Positions 41,346 through 51,133 of a DNA stretch of 64,000 nt are shown piece after piece. Within the stretch, counting starts at the first letter, position 1. Each line of letters opens with the position of its first letter. The stretch lies in NCBI RefSeq assembly GCF_019654915.1, contig NZ_BPET01000006.1, positions 1-64,000 of the forward strand, given 5' to 3'. The translations under genes and the position numbers were made by a program. This DNA comes from Shewanella sp. MBTL60-007 (lineage in GTDB: Bacteria > Pseudomonadota > Gammaproteobacteria > Enterobacterales > Shewanellaceae). Below the pieces are notes generated by a model. The model was not told where the DNA came from and made no database searches. It saw nothing but the letters and a program-made list of their open reading frames with translations.

Positions 41346-43169
41346 ATGACAACATCTTCTAAAAATGAAGTCTGGACTGTTTTTAAGCGCCTATTAGGGT
41401 ATTTAAAGCCTCTTAAAGCAGTATTAGCTTTTGCCATCATTGGCCTTGCAATGTACGCCCTTGTCGATGCCACTTTTATTGCAGTGATTAAGCCTTTCAT
41501 CGATGAAGGCTTCGGCGGCCAAGCAGGACAGGCGGCTCAAGCTGCTGGTGGGATAAGTAGTATAGACTTAGGCACGAGCGGTGGTTTCAACTCATCGAGT
41601 GATGTTCTAATGATGGCGCCGTTCGTGGTTATCGGGTTATTCTCGCTTCGTGGTCTTGCCAACTTTCTATCGACCTACTGCATCTCTTACATGAGTGCTC
41701 GGGTGATCATGGATATGCGTCAAGAGGTGTTTGAACACTATCTGACGCTACCTGTGAGTTATATCGACTCAGAAAACACGGGTAACCTTATCTCTCGTGT
41801 CACCTATGACACGGAACAAATTGCTCGGGCGTCGGGCAGTGCGCTTATCACTATCGTTCGTGATAGCATCACAGTTGTGGGCATGATTGCAATCATGTTC
41901 TATTTCTCTTGGAAATTATCTTTGGTGATCTTGGTTGTTGGCCCCATTATCGGCGTAGTGATCACCGTAGTCAGCCGTCGTTTCAGAAAGGTGTCTAAAC
42001 AGATTCAAACAGCCATGGGCGGCGTGACAGCGGCAACCGAGCAGATGATCAAAGGTCATAAGAACGTCTTGTCTTTTGGCGGTCAAGAAACCGAGGCCAA
42101 GCGTTTCGCTAAAGTAAACGATCAAAACCGTTATCAAACCATGAAGCTGGCAACGGCGCAGGCTATTAGTCAGCCCCTAGTGATGATTATCGGCTCGTTT
42201 GCATTGGCGTTTGTATTATATGCAGCAAGCATTGATAGCATGAAAGCGGAACTTACAGCTGGTACCTTTGCCACCATTTTAGGGGCCATGCTTGCTATGT
42301 TGCAGCCGATTAAAAATCTTACTCGAGTCAATGCAGAGTTTCAGCGCGGTATTGCCGCCTGTACTACAGTGTTTGAACTTCTCGATACAGAGCCTGAAAG
42401 TGATACGGGAACGCTGGAAGTCGAGCGCGTTAAAGGCGAGCTTGCCTTTAATCATGTGGACTTTAGTTATCCTGGCCATGAAAAATTGGCACTAAACGGT
42501 ATCGACTTTAAAGTTGAGCAGGGGCAAACCTTAGCTTTAGTGGGTCGCTCAGGTTCAGGAAAATCGACTATTGCGAGTCTCGTTACCCGCTTCTACACAG
42601 GCTTAAAGGCCGGTGATATTACGCTCGATGGTCAGAATATCGACGACTATAAGCTTAAGACGTTACGCAGTCAGGTCGCACTGGTATCACAGCAAGTGAC
42701 TTTGTTTAACGACACTATCGCCAACAATATCGCTTATGCCTATCCAGGTGTCGCGACAAGAGAGCAGATCATCGAGGCGGCCACACTTGCCCATGCGATG
42801 GAGTTTATTGAGCCGATGGAATTGGGTTTAGACACCCAGATTGGTGAAAATGGCGTGATGCTTTCTGGCGGTCAGAGACAACGTATTGCGATTGCACGCG
42901 CGATTTTGCGTAATGCGCCAGTATTAATTCTTGATGAGGCGACCTCAGCCCTCGATACTGAGTCTGAGAAGGCGATTCAACAGGGCTTAGATAATCTGCG
43001 TCAAAACCGTACCTCAATTGTAATCGCTCACCGTTTATCAACCATTGAAAGTGCCGATCAAATTCTGGTTGTTGATCAAGGACGGATTGTTGAACGTGGT
43101 AACCATGAAGCCTTGCTGGCTAAAGGCGGCGTTTACGCTAACCTGTATCAGATGCAGTTTGGTAGCTAG
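41346..43169 (+). CDS. msbA: Lipid A flippase MsbA (ABC exporter)
   Basis: 607 aa (slightly longer than E. coli 582), a half-transporter acting as a homodimer that flips lipid A-core across the inner membrane. Six membrane helices in the first ~330 residues. The loop near 60-90 is Gly/Ala/Gln-rich (GGQAGQAAQAAGG) and looks like an insertion. The NBD has Walker A GRSGSGKST, Q-loop SQQ, signature LSGGQRQR, Walker B LILDEATSALD, and switch His (AHRLST). No strong ribosome site precedes the ATG. lpxK follows directly, as in E. coli. Confidence 0.93.
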   Translation: MTTSSKNEVWTVFKRLLGYLKPLKAVLAFAIIGLAMYALVDATFIAVIKPFIDEGFGGQAGQAAQAAGGISSIDLGTSGGFNSSSDVLMMAPFVVIGLFSLRGLANFLSTYCISYMSARVIMDMRQEVFEHYLTLPVSYIDSENTGNLISRVTYDTEQIARASGSALITIVRDSITVVGMIAIMFYFSWKLSLVILVVGPIIGVVITVVSRRFRKVSKQIQTAMGGVTAATEQMIKGHKNVLSFGGQETEAKRFAKVNDQNRYQTMKLATAQAISQPLVMIIGSFALAFVLYAASIDSMKAELTAGTFATILGAMLAMLQPIKNLTRVNAEFQRGIAACTTVFELLDTEPESDTGTLEVERVKGELAFNHVDFSYPGHEKLALNGIDFKVEQGQTLALVGRSGSGKSTIASLVTRFYTGLKAGDITLDGQNIDDYKLKTLRSQVALVSQQVTLFNDTIANNIAYAYPGVATREQIIEAATLAHAMEFIEPMELGLDTQIGENGVMLSGGQRQRIAIARAILRNAPVLILDEATSALDTESEKAIQQGLDNLRQNRTSIVIAHRLSTIESADQILVVDQGRIVERGNHEALLAKGGVYANLYQMQFGS

Positions 43170-44162
43170 ATGCAGTCTTGGGTTAATAAGCTATGGTATC
43201 AGGGCCACCCACTTAGGTTTGTGTTGTGGCCTCTTGCCTTACTATTTTTCGCTATCACTGGCTTTCGACGCCAACTGTTCCGCTTAGGACTCAAAAAGGC
43301 GATAAAACTCCCTGTGCCTGTGATTATCGTGGGAAACATTACCGTTGGTGGCAGCGGTAAAACGCCAACCGTGGTTTATCTTATCGAGTTACTCAGAAAG
43401 CATGGTTTAAAGCCAGGTGTGATCAGTCGCGGCTATGGTGTCGAGATTGATGGTGTAAGAGTGGTTTTGCCAGGAGATAGTGCGGATACGGTAGGTGATG
43501 AACCTGCTATGATAGTGTCACGCACGCAAGTGCCTATGGTAGTGGGCGCTAAGCGCGTCGATGCGGCGAATAGGTTATTAGCAGAGTTCGATGTTGATAT
43601 CATCATTAGTGACGATGGCTTACAACATTATCAACTTGCTCGAGATATCGAGCTGGTTATTCTCGATGGTGAACGCCGTTTCGGTAATGGCATGTTACTG
43701 CCAGCAGGCCCTCTGCGTGAAGGCCCTTGGCGCTTACAGAGCGTCGACCACGTCATCGTTAATGGTGGCTGCGCTTTGCAAGGAGAGGTGCAGATGACAC
43801 TCCATCCATCAGCATGGTTACCTGTATCGAGTCAATATGACGGTGTGGAGAGCCCGACTAAAGACTCGCCACTGGTCGCGATGGCAGGGATTGGTAATCC
43901 ACAGCGTTTTTTCGATACGTTAACTGCCCAAGGTTACCAATTGGAGCAAACCCAAGTCTTTGACGACCATAGTACTTACAGTGAATCAGTGCTAAATGAA
44001 CTCGCGCATGGTCGTATCTTGGCCATGACAGAAAAAGATGCGGTGAAATGTCGCGATTTTGCAAAAGATAACTGGTGGTATCTCGCTGTAGATGCGAAGC
44101 TATCCGCCTCATTTGATCAACAACTACTCGCTAAAATAGATCGGTTAGTAGCAGATAAGTAA
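43170..44162 (+). CDS. lpxK: Tetraacyldisaccharide 4'-kinase LpxK
   Basis: 330 aa, inner-membrane-associated. Phosphorylates the 4' position of the lipid A precursor. N-terminal membrane helix (~12-35), P-loop [18 protein letters not shown] (~84), DDGLQHYQL (~147). It starts at the base after the msbA stop codon, so translation is coupled. The two enzymes act in consecutive steps of lipid A handling. Confidence 0.94.
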   Translation: MQSWVNKLWYQGHPLRFVLWPLALLFFAITGFRRQLFRLGLKKAIKLPVPVIIVGNITVGGSGKTPTVVYLIELLRKHGLKPGVISRGYGVEIDGVRVVLPGDSADTVGDEPAMIVSRTQVPMVVGAKRVDAANRLLAEFDVDIIISDDGLQHYQLARDIELVILDGERRFGNGMLLPAGPLREGPWRLQSVDHVIVNGGCALQGEVQMTLHPSAWLPVSSQYDGVESPTKDSPLVAMAGIGNPQRFFDTLTAQGYQLEQTQVFDDHSTYSESVLNELAHGRILAMTEKDAVKCRDFAKDNWWYLAVDAKLSASFDQQLLAKIDRLVADK

Positions 44163-44173
44163 AGGTATTCGAA

Positions 44174-44347
44174 ATGGCATTTGATAAAAAACTACTCGAA
44201 ATCGTTGCGTGCCCAGTATGTAAGGGCAAGCTTGAATACAACAAAGACGCCCAACAGCTGATCTGTAAAGCAGATAAGCTTGTTTACCCAATTAATGATG
44301 GTATTCCAGTGCTATTAGAAAACAAAGCAGAACCGTTAGCCGAGTAA
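44174..44347 (+). CDS. ycaR: Trm112/YcaR-family zinc-ribbon-like protein
   Basis: 57 aa. Starts [20 protein letters not shown]; the CPVC pair is followed by [20 protein letters not shown], which is the UPF0434/Trm112-like pattern. Such proteins are known as small partners of methyltransferases in other organisms; in bacteria the role is unclear. Follows lpxK by 11 bases, as part of the same operon (E. coli has ycaR in this neighbourhood). It is short, and is supported by homology and position. Confidence 0.9.
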   Translation: MAFDKKLLEIVACPVCKGKLEYNKDAQQLICKADKLVYPINDGIPVLLENKAEPLAE

Positions 44348-44362
44348 CTTTTACTATCATTG

Positions 44363-44387
44363 AAAAGCGCCTAAATGGCGCTTTTTA
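44363..44387 (+). terminator. Terminator of comEC-msbA-lpxK-ycaR
   Basis: AAAAGCGCC / GGCGCTTTT hairpin with loop TAAAT. Confidence 0.85.
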
Positions 44388-44574
44388 CATTTAATAGCTA
44401 ATGCCGTTCACCGGATTTCATATCATAGGTTTGCAGCGTGCTGGTACTAGCGCTGCGATTGTCAAAACTCAAATCTTATAAAATCCCAATTAGAGTCTGG
44501 TATAAATTATCACCAGCAAATTGCTTTTTTGATGGAATGTCGCTTATCAATTACTTAGTGGAGTTGATGGTCAA

Positions 44575-44720
44575 AAAGTGTTCGATCGATCAAAAAATGA
44601 TCGATTCGTGTTTGTAATTCAATCTGTCTCTTTGCTAGTATGCCGCCAGGTTGTTCTGGTCAAACCCAGAGCCAGCAAGGGTTTCCGTCCTTTGCGTTAT
44701 GATTATTTATTAATTTTCAT
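44575..44720 (+). promoter_or_regulatory. Structured leader upstream of the metalloprotease
   Basis: In the 450 bp before the protease gene, three hairpins occur in a row. TCGATCGATCA / TGATCGATT is at 44581-44606. CCAG-GTTGTT-CTGG and AAACCC-AGAGCCAGCAA-GGGTTT lie at about 44647-44690. The cluster could be a structured 5' UTR or protein-binding sites. No known riboswitch pattern fits on inspection. Confidence 0.4.
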
Positions 44721-44797
44721 ACTGATAATACCAAAATGAGAAATCTGTCGTTAGGCAGGTTTAAATAAGTACGTTCGACTCTTAGGGGTAATGATAT

Positions 44798-47700
44798 TTG
44801 AATAACAAAAATGTCAAATTGGCATCGCATTCGGCTGCCACAATTTTGAAGCTATCGGCCACAACATTATTGGCTTTATCTGCCTTCACTTTTTCAGTCG
44901 CTTCAATTGCCGCATCAGTTACCGATGCCAGATATTCTAGCACCCCAAACAATAATAGCTCGATCAGCCACGGTCATGGCTATGCTCTGGGCTGGAAAGC
45001 AAATCCTCATAAGCCGCTGGTTGAAGATGAAACTCTAGCACTTGCCAATCGTATGGCAGAGTTTCGTCAAGCGAGTAAATCAAATAAGCAGCAGCTTAAA
45101 CAAGAGCTGATGTCACAAGCTAAAGCGCGCCAATCTCTGCTGGCAGAGCTGGTTAAAACCGATCCTGAAGCGGCGGTTCGAGCCGTTTTACCTGAGTCCG
45201 TCAGAGCTGGCATGCCAAAGGACGTTTTGGCTATGTTGACTCAAAAGCGTGAACTTAAGGGCGAGTTGGAACTTTCATATATAGATTATGAAGACGGTAG
45301 TCATAGTCAGTTACGTCATGCGTTGATAACGGATAATGGCTCGGTAGACTTGCATCTTCCTAAAGGAGCAAAGTTTGAGCAGCTGAAAACAGGCTCTCAC
45401 ATTAAAGCGAAGGGCTGGATGTTTAAAGGAACAAGCGATGAACAAACTCAATCTAGCGCGTTAGTGCTCAACGATGAGAGTGATAGTTTACAGCTTGTCG
45501 CTGGCACGGATGTAATGAGTGTTTCAGCGTCTAGTTTGCCTAATACTATTGGTGAGCAGCGTACACTGGTAGTGCTGGTAAACTTTCAGAACAATACGAG
45601 TCAGCCGTGGACAAACGAGCAAGTGCAGGAGCTGGTTTTTGGTACGGTTAATGACTATTACAAAGAAGCCTCTTATGGCCAGACTTGGCTAAGTGGGGAT
45701 GTACAGGGTTATTTTACGTTGCCAATCGATGCGACATGTCGAACTAACGATATTGATAACTATGGACGTCAAGCGGTACTTGATAGTGGAATCGACGTTT
45801 CTGGTTATGATCGCTGGGTGTATATCTATCCTGAGAACTCAGGTTGTGGCTGGACAGGTCAGGGGACTATTGGCGGAAATCCGTCCCGTGCCTTTATAAA
45901 TGGCTCAATGACACTGCGTACCGTTGGCCATGAATTGGGGCACAATTTGGGGTTGTATCATGCTAAGGATTATGACTGCTCAGAAGGCGTACTAACGGGT
46001 CGTTGTATGTCATTTGAGTATGGCGATACCATGGATATCATGGGGAAATCTGGGGTAACGGGTCATTTCAACGCGTTCAGTAAGCAGCAACTCGGTTGGA
46101 TTACATCTTCATCTGGTCAAGTTGTCACAGCTGATAACGATGGTAGCTATGAACTTGAGCCTTATGAAACTCTGCCTGCAGGTAAGGCGAAGGGAATAAA
46201 AGTGAGACGCGGAACGGATCCCGATACAGGTTTACCCTTGTGGTACTACCTTGAGTATCGTCAGGCGTTAGGTTTCGATGATTTTTTAGCGGGCAAAAAT
46301 GGTATTACCGATGGCGTGGTATTACATCTAGCGACTGAAAATGACATGCAGAGTAACCTGCTCATCGATATGACGCCAAATAGTGGTATCTATGATTTTG
46401 ATGATGCGGCTTTGTTGGCGGGGATAAGTTATACCGATCCAGATGCAGGCGTAACAATTACTACTGAGTGGGCCGATGCTTCAGGTGCCAGCGTTAGCGT
46501 TAGCTACTCAGGTCTAAGCTGTGTAAAGGCGAGTCCGAGTTTGTCATTACAGCCTAATGAAAGTGCTTGGGTTGAGGCGGGAGCGCTTGTGACCTACAGC
46601 GCAACAGTAACCAATAATGACAGTACAGGTTGTGCGATATCGGATTATAACGTGTCTGCTGTAGTGCCGAGTGGCTGGGTAGCGACACAAAATAGTCTCA
46701 GTTTAGCGCCTGGGATGAGCGGTACAGTGAGCTTGAATGTGAGTTCGGCAGAGGCTGCTACTGATGGTTTCTACGATATCGCCATAACGGCGGTTGATAG
46801 CCGTGACAGCGAGTACACTCAAACAGGTATTGTAAGCTATGTTGTTGACTCGCCTATTGAGGCCTGCGTTATGGCAAGCCCAAGATTTGTCTTGTCGGTT
46901 GATAACAGTGGTGAGCTTGCTCCCGGAGAAGTTGCAACTTATCGCGGAACTATCACCAGTCAAGATAGCAGTAGTTGTACAAGCAGCGACTTTGATGTTA
47001 CTGCCAATGTGCCTGCTGGTTGGCGTGCCGATAGTCTTGGGGTGAGTCTCGCACCCGGTGAAAGCCGTAACATTAGTTTGAACGTTGAGTCATCGACAGT
47101 TGCGCAAGATGGCACTTATGATTTCGATATGAGTGCGATAAACCGTCTCGACAATCGATATATTGGTAATGATATCGCAAGCTATACGGTGGCAAAGCCA
47201 CTGCCAACTTGTACATTGGCCGCGCCATCTATTGTGGTATCAAACCCTCAAGGGGGTGAGGTGAACGCAGGAACTCAGGTGAGTTATAGCGCTACAGTTA
47301 CGAGCCAAGACAGTGAAGCGTGTCCTGAGGCTGTATTTGCTCTGTTTGCCGATGTGCCAAGTGGTTGGAGTGCTAGTTCTACACGAGTGACGTTAGCACC
47401 TGGCGCTAGTACTGTTGTGAATATTAGCGTGACATCGGATACCGAAGCAGAAGCTGGAGTATTTAATGTTGGACTTAATGCTCAGAATTCGAGTGAAGCT
47501 GAGTATTTAGGAAAAACCAGTGTGAGTTATACGGTGAAATCTGCGCCAAATACCGCGCCGGTAGCGGTTAGTGATAGTGTGACTATGTCATCTAAAACAT
47601 CGGTGACCATCGATGTGCTAGCCAATGACTGGGATGCTGAGAGTGATGAACTGACGATTGTTTCAGTGAGTCAGGGGGCAAAGGGAAGTGTTCAGATTAG

Positions 47701-47866
47701 TGGTGGTCAAGTTATTTATTCACCAGCCAAAAGCTTTAAGAGTGGTGATAGTTTCAGCTATACCATCAGCGACGGTGATAAGACGGCAACGGCTTCTGTT
47801 AGCTTGAGCCTAACGAGCTCTGGCGGTGGCGGTAATGGTAACGGCCATGGCAATGGTAAAAAATAA
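44798..47866 (+). CDS. Secreted M11-type zinc metalloprotease with repeat tail
   Basis: 1022 aa. Signal peptide 1-39 (SIA-AS). A propeptide-like part (~45-240) precedes a gametolysin-like metalloprotease domain (~255-560) with the zinc motif HELGHNLGLYHAKD (HExxHxxGxxH) at ~379. Then three repeats of ~100 residues, each with NPCBM/NEW3-like beta-sandwich features (for example VPSGWVATQNSLSLAPG, VPAGWRADSLGVSLAPG, VPSGWSASSTRVTLAPG). A cadherin-like VLANDWDAESDELTIVSVS domain follows, then a Gly/Asn/His tail. Probably exported and extracellular. Start codon TTG, with AGGGG upstream. Confidence 0.82.
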   Translation: MNNKNVKLASHSAATILKLSATTLLALSAFTFSVASIAASVTDARYSSTPNNNSSISHGHGYALGWKANPHKPLVEDETLALANRMAEFRQASKSNKQQLKQELMSQAKARQSLLAELVKTDPEAAVRAVLPESVRAGMPKDVLAMLTQKRELKGELELSYIDYEDGSHSQLRHALITDNGSVDLHLPKGAKFEQLKTGSHIKAKGWMFKGTSDEQTQSSALVLNDESDSLQLVAGTDVMSVSASSLPNTIGEQRTLVVLVNFQNNTSQPWTNEQVQELVFGTVNDYYKEASYGQTWLSGDVQGYFTLPIDATCRTNDIDNYGRQAVLDSGIDVSGYDRWVYIYPENSGCGWTGQGTIGGNPSRAFINGSMTLRTVGHELGHNLGLYHAKDYDCSEGVLTGRCMSFEYGDTMDIMGKSGVTGHFNAFSKQQLGWITSSSGQVVTADNDGSYELEPYETLPAGKAKGIKVRRGTDPDTGLPLWYYLEYRQALGFDDFLAGKNGITDGVVLHLATENDMQSNLLIDMTPNSGIYDFDDAALLAGISYTDPDAGVTITTEWADASGASVSVSYSGLSCVKASPSLSLQPNESAWVEAGALVTYSATVTNNDSTGCAISDYNVSAVVPSGWVATQNSLSLAPGMSGTVSLNVSSAEAATDGFYDIAITAVDSRDSEYTQTGIVSYVVDSPIEACVMASPRFVLSVDNSGELAPGEVATYRGTITSQDSSSCTSSDFDVTANVPAGWRADSLGVSLAPGESRNISLNVESSTVAQDGTYDFDMSAINRLDNRYIGNDIASYTVAKPLPTCTLAAPSIVVSNPQGGEVNAGTQVSYSATVTSQDSEACPEAVFALFADVPSGWSASSTRVTLAPGASTVVNISVTSDTEAEAGVFNVGLNAQNSSEAEYLGKTSVSYTVKSAPNTAPVAVSDSVTMSSKTSVTIDVLANDWDAESDELTIVSVSQGAKGSVQISGGQVIYSPAKSFKSGDSFSYTISDGDKTATASVSLSLTSSGGGGNGNGHGNGKK

Positions 47867-47918
47867 CCTGTGATAGGGTTTTACTATCAAGTTTATTATC
47901 ACTAGATAGTGACTCATA

Positions 47919-47950
47919 AAGAGGGCGGCGGTTTTTACCGTCGCCCTCTT
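47919..47950. terminator. Strong bidirectional terminator
   Basis: AAGAGGGCG-GCGG / CCG-TCGCCCTCTT perfect inverted repeat after the protease gene. Confidence 0.88.
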
Positions 47951-47993
47951 GTCATTTCAAGCTTATGTACTGTTAATCATAGTACTTAAATTT

Positions 47994-48032
47994 AAGTACT
48001 GTAAATATAAGTACTGTAAATATAAGTACTGT
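47994..48032 (+). repeat. 15-bp tandem repeat (two and a half copies)
   Basis: AAGTACTGTAAATAT at 47994-48008 and 48009-48023, then AAGTACTGT. It sits between the two converging secreted-protein genes. The period is the same as the repeat at 15254. Confidence 0.9.
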
Positions 48033-48052
48033 CTATGGCTGAGTTCAGTTAT

Positions 48053-50395
48053 TTACTCAACAGTTTTAACTTCAACAGTCACGCCATTGACAATCTGTGA
48101 ACCTTCATCATCTTCAACTATAGCGACGATACCGTCGACCCCAGCAGATAGGAAGGTGATTGGGTCAGTATTTTCAACACCAGGCTTGAGCTCAATCGTA
48201 AAGGCACAAGTATAGTGCTCACTGCCCGAACCGCTATACCCAAGTACCGAGCCGATTGCACAAGGTGAGTATGCAACTCCAGCGTGCTCTCCACTTGCTA
48301 CATTGAGGATAGTAAACTCTGGGTGGACATTATTATGGGCAACTGTTACACCCTTAACTGTGAGTTCTGTTAAGGTCACATCCTCGACACCGGCATTAGT
48401 CAGCTCTAACACGACTAGCATGCTAGTTGCGAATGCCATATCTGTATCTGGAGCTTGCGGTGTAAAGGTCACAAGTGCATTATCAGATGCATCGACATCT
48501 TGACCGTCTTCATCTACACCTCTGATGGTAGCCGTGTTTTCGTGAGTATCGCCCGCATTACCCTGTAGCCCTTTGGTAATATCACAACTTGCGTACTCTC
48601 CAGGCATTAATACAAAGCCATTAAGTGCTGTAGGAGTGATAGGGTTACCATTTTTACTGTCTACCATACACTCACTGGTTAAGATACCAAACGGAACATC
48701 GGTGAGACTAGAGAATGTTACGTCATCGACACCAGATGAATTGACACTAAATTCAAAGTTATAACTAACATTGCTATAGTTGTTCGGATCGTCACCAGTT
48801 TCTAGCACCTCTGTTGGCGTTGCAGTTTTAATGAGCGTGATTGACGATGGTACATCACGGATATCGACCATTGCCGAATCATTACCTGTGGCCTGATCAT
48901 GTTCATCATCGATAGCTGTGGCGGATACAGTATTGGAATGTATATCGCCGGCATCACCGCCAATAAACTTGGTGAACTTACAGGTATAAGTGCCACCTAA
49001 GGCAATCGTTTTGGAGATTGCAGAACACTCATTAGCAAGAAGATCGCCAAAGTCGGTATCATTTAACACAGTTAACGTGAGTGGTGAATCCCAGAATGCG
49101 GAGTCATTGTCAACCGTAACGGTAAACTCGACATTTGCACCAGGTTCTAACACTTCCGTTGGATTAGCCGTCTTAGTTACGGTAATTGCTGGTGGTAGAT
49201 TAGTGATCTGTACTCTGATCTCATTACTACAGTGATCGCCTGCAATGCTGCTAGGAATTGCAGTACAGCTATCACCGTTAGTAACGGCATCGCCGTTCTT
49301 ATCGATCAGCGCAAGTTTAACGAGGTCGTCATAGAGTTCAGGACTTTGATCATTAGGCAGATCTCTGTCAACAATATGAACCGTGAAGGCACAACTGTAT
49401 GTGGCACTAGGTAAGATTTCACCGCCGTTAGCTGGCATTGAACAGTTAGTCGCTGTTAGATACACACCATCAACGTTTGGGTTGACTGCAACTGGTGCGC
49501 CCCAAAGATCAATTGATTGATCAAAACCACCCTCTGCGCCGATATCAATTTCATCGCTTAGAGAGGTGATAAATAGTGAGGTTTGAGCATTAGGGTTAGT
49601 AAAACTTACTGTATAGCTAAATGTTCCACCTGGCTCGCTGCGGGTTGAGACGCTCGTGAGTGTTTTAGTTACAACGGGCGGAGTCGGTTTAATAAAGACA
49701 TCAATATTAAAGGTGTCACAGTTACATTTTGATTTGGTATTAGGGATCTGACCGGCGTAAGGGTCTTCTTCATAGGTACAATTATCTCTATCTTGGTTAT
49801 CCCAAGCCGCACAGTAGGTGAAGTCTGCCTGATTATTACCATCTGCATCGGCACATAACATGGTGATAGGCTCATTGGTGAGCACATATTCATCAGGGCC
49901 TAACGCCTTGGTAATATCGCCACATTGGTCACCGTCTAGCTGTATATCGGCTGCCTGACCGCTGTCACCTGGGATGGGTAAGATCATGCTACAGTTACGA
50001 AGACCTGGACCTTGCACAACCTGTGGGCTTTGCTCGGTTAAAGGTAGATAGAAAGTCGTATCCCAACGTTCGTTTGCATTAGTCCGTACCGTTACATCGG
50101 CGTTAAAGGTAAACACTTCACCTAAGTTACATTCGGCGTTAGGGTCGGTTGGGGTGACTCTAGTGATCTCAACGTCGTTCGCGGTACAGTTTAATGCGTC
50201 CTGTGCCAGCCTATTACCGTCTTTCATCAGATAGGCATCGGCCATACAGAATTTAGCCGGGTCTTCGCCCATGCCAAGCCAGTCATAGGCTGCGGCATTT
50301 GCGGTTGACAGGCTCGTCACACCATAGAGGGTCGTTGAGCTTATAAGCGCAATACCCAGCGCGCCGATAAGTCGTTTGCATTTAAATCGTTTCAT
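48053..50395 (-). CDS. Large secreted protein with DUF11-like repeats
   Basis: 780 aa (ATG 50395; an ATG four codons upstream is also possible). Signal peptide with AMA-like site ending ANA-AA (~34). Cys-rich N-terminal part (~40-240). Then about four beta-sandwich repeats with DUF11-type openings (VTKTLTSVSTRSEPGGTF, VTKTANPTEVLEPGANVEF, LIKTATPTEVLETGDD). Several Cys pairs suggest disulphides. No anchor, sortase or exosortase motif seen at the end. It may be a surface or matrix protein. A DsbA-like lipoprotein gene lies just upstream. Confidence 0.7.
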   Translation of the reverse strand: MKRFKCKRLIGALGIALISSTTLYGVTSLSTANAAAYDWLGMGEDPAKFCMADAYLMKDGNRLAQDALNCTANDVEITRVTPTDPNAECNLGEVFTFNADVTVRTNANERWDTTFYLPLTEQSPQVVQGPGLRNCSMILPIPGDSGQAADIQLDGDQCGDITKALGPDEYVLTNEPITMLCADADGNNQADFTYCAAWDNQDRDNCTYEEDPYAGQIPNTKSKCNCDTFNIDVFIKPTPPVVTKTLTSVSTRSEPGGTFSYTVSFTNPNAQTSLFITSLSDEIDIGAEGGFDQSIDLWGAPVAVNPNVDGVYLTATNCSMPANGGEILPSATYSCAFTVHIVDRDLPNDQSPELYDDLVKLALIDKNGDAVTNGDSCTAIPSSIAGDHCSNEIRVQITNLPPAITVTKTANPTEVLEPGANVEFTVTVDNDSAFWDSPLTLTVLNDTDFGDLLANECSAISKTIALGGTYTCKFTKFIGGDAGDIHSNTVSATAIDDEHDQATGNDSAMVDIRDVPSSITLIKTATPTEVLETGDDPNNYSNVSYNFEFSVNSSGVDDVTFSSLTDVPFGILTSECMVDSKNGNPITPTALNGFVLMPGEYASCDITKGLQGNAGDTHENTATIRGVDEDGQDVDASDNALVTFTPQAPDTDMAFATSMLVVLELTNAGVEDVTLTELTVKGVTVAHNNVHPEFTILNVASGEHAGVAYSPCAIGSVLGYSGSGSEHYTCAFTIELKPGVENTDPITFLSAGVDGIVAIVEDDEGSQIVNGVTVEVKTVE

Positions 50396-51133
50396 AATAT
50401 TTACCATCTTAATAAGTGAATATGGATAAAACGTGCTTAGTTTTTGTCAATTTTTACCAATAAAATCTTTACTTTCTGTGTATTAAAATTTGACGTGGCC
50501 CCATGGTCACGCCACTGTCGGCAGTTTGCCGATAAGGCTGATTACCTGACTGAAAAGAGCGCTAGCAATTAACTTCAGTGAGGGCGAATTCAAGCTTATG
50601 CCAAGAGAGTAAGCAAACCCCAAGCCATAGATGTATGTGGCTGAATATTAAGAGTAATCTTTATTTTTTAGCACCTAGTCTGGAATGAGATGTTTCAGAG
50701 GTGAAACAGAGAGATTTTGAGAGGTTATCTAACTACATGTTTGTTATAGGGTTATTTTTTGAGAGTGTTCAAGTTGATGCTGTAACGCTTGTTACACTTG
50801 GCGCAGTTCTCTTCTGAACCCTAGCCTTAGTGTCTGAGAATCAGTATGTTTACCAATGAAAAAGCAGAGCTAAATAGGGCTTAGTACTTCATTCCTTATA
50901 AGTCGGTAATTTACGTAGTTTACATAGGGAAGCTGGTAAGTAGAGGGGGAGCCAAGATAAGCGCGAAAAGGTATGTGTATAAAGCTCTTGCTTAATTAGA
51001 GCTGCTATTACTAATAAGGAGCGGTTACCTGTAAAAACCTAATACCAATAATGGGCTGAGGCCCAATATTGGTATTATTAGTTTTAAGCTGGAACTGTAG
51101 AGTGGTGCGATATATTTATGAATTTATGACTTG
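50396..51133. promoter_or_regulatory. Gene-free region with dyads between secreted-protein and DsbA genes
   Basis: About 740 bp without a coding frame. TGTAAC-GCTT-GTTACA (50781-50796) is a perfect dyad. AATACCAATA ... TATTGGTATT with GGGC/GCCC inside (51041-51076) is a perfect long hairpin that looks like the terminator for the gene at 51134. CTGTCGGCAGTTTGCCGAT at ~50516 is another short stem. Confidence 0.55.

Noticed and set aside
44640..44700. Cyclic-di-GMP (GEMM) riboswitch in the protease leader
   Set aside because: ACGCAAAG-like sequence appears only on the minus strand and the surrounding GEMM core cannot be assembled; kept only as a structured leader.
50396..50830. Sigma-54 promoter for the DUF11-like gene
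   Set aside because: No TGGC/TTGC pair with correct spacing was found, so this gene cannot be placed in the proposed sigma-54 group on promoter evidence.
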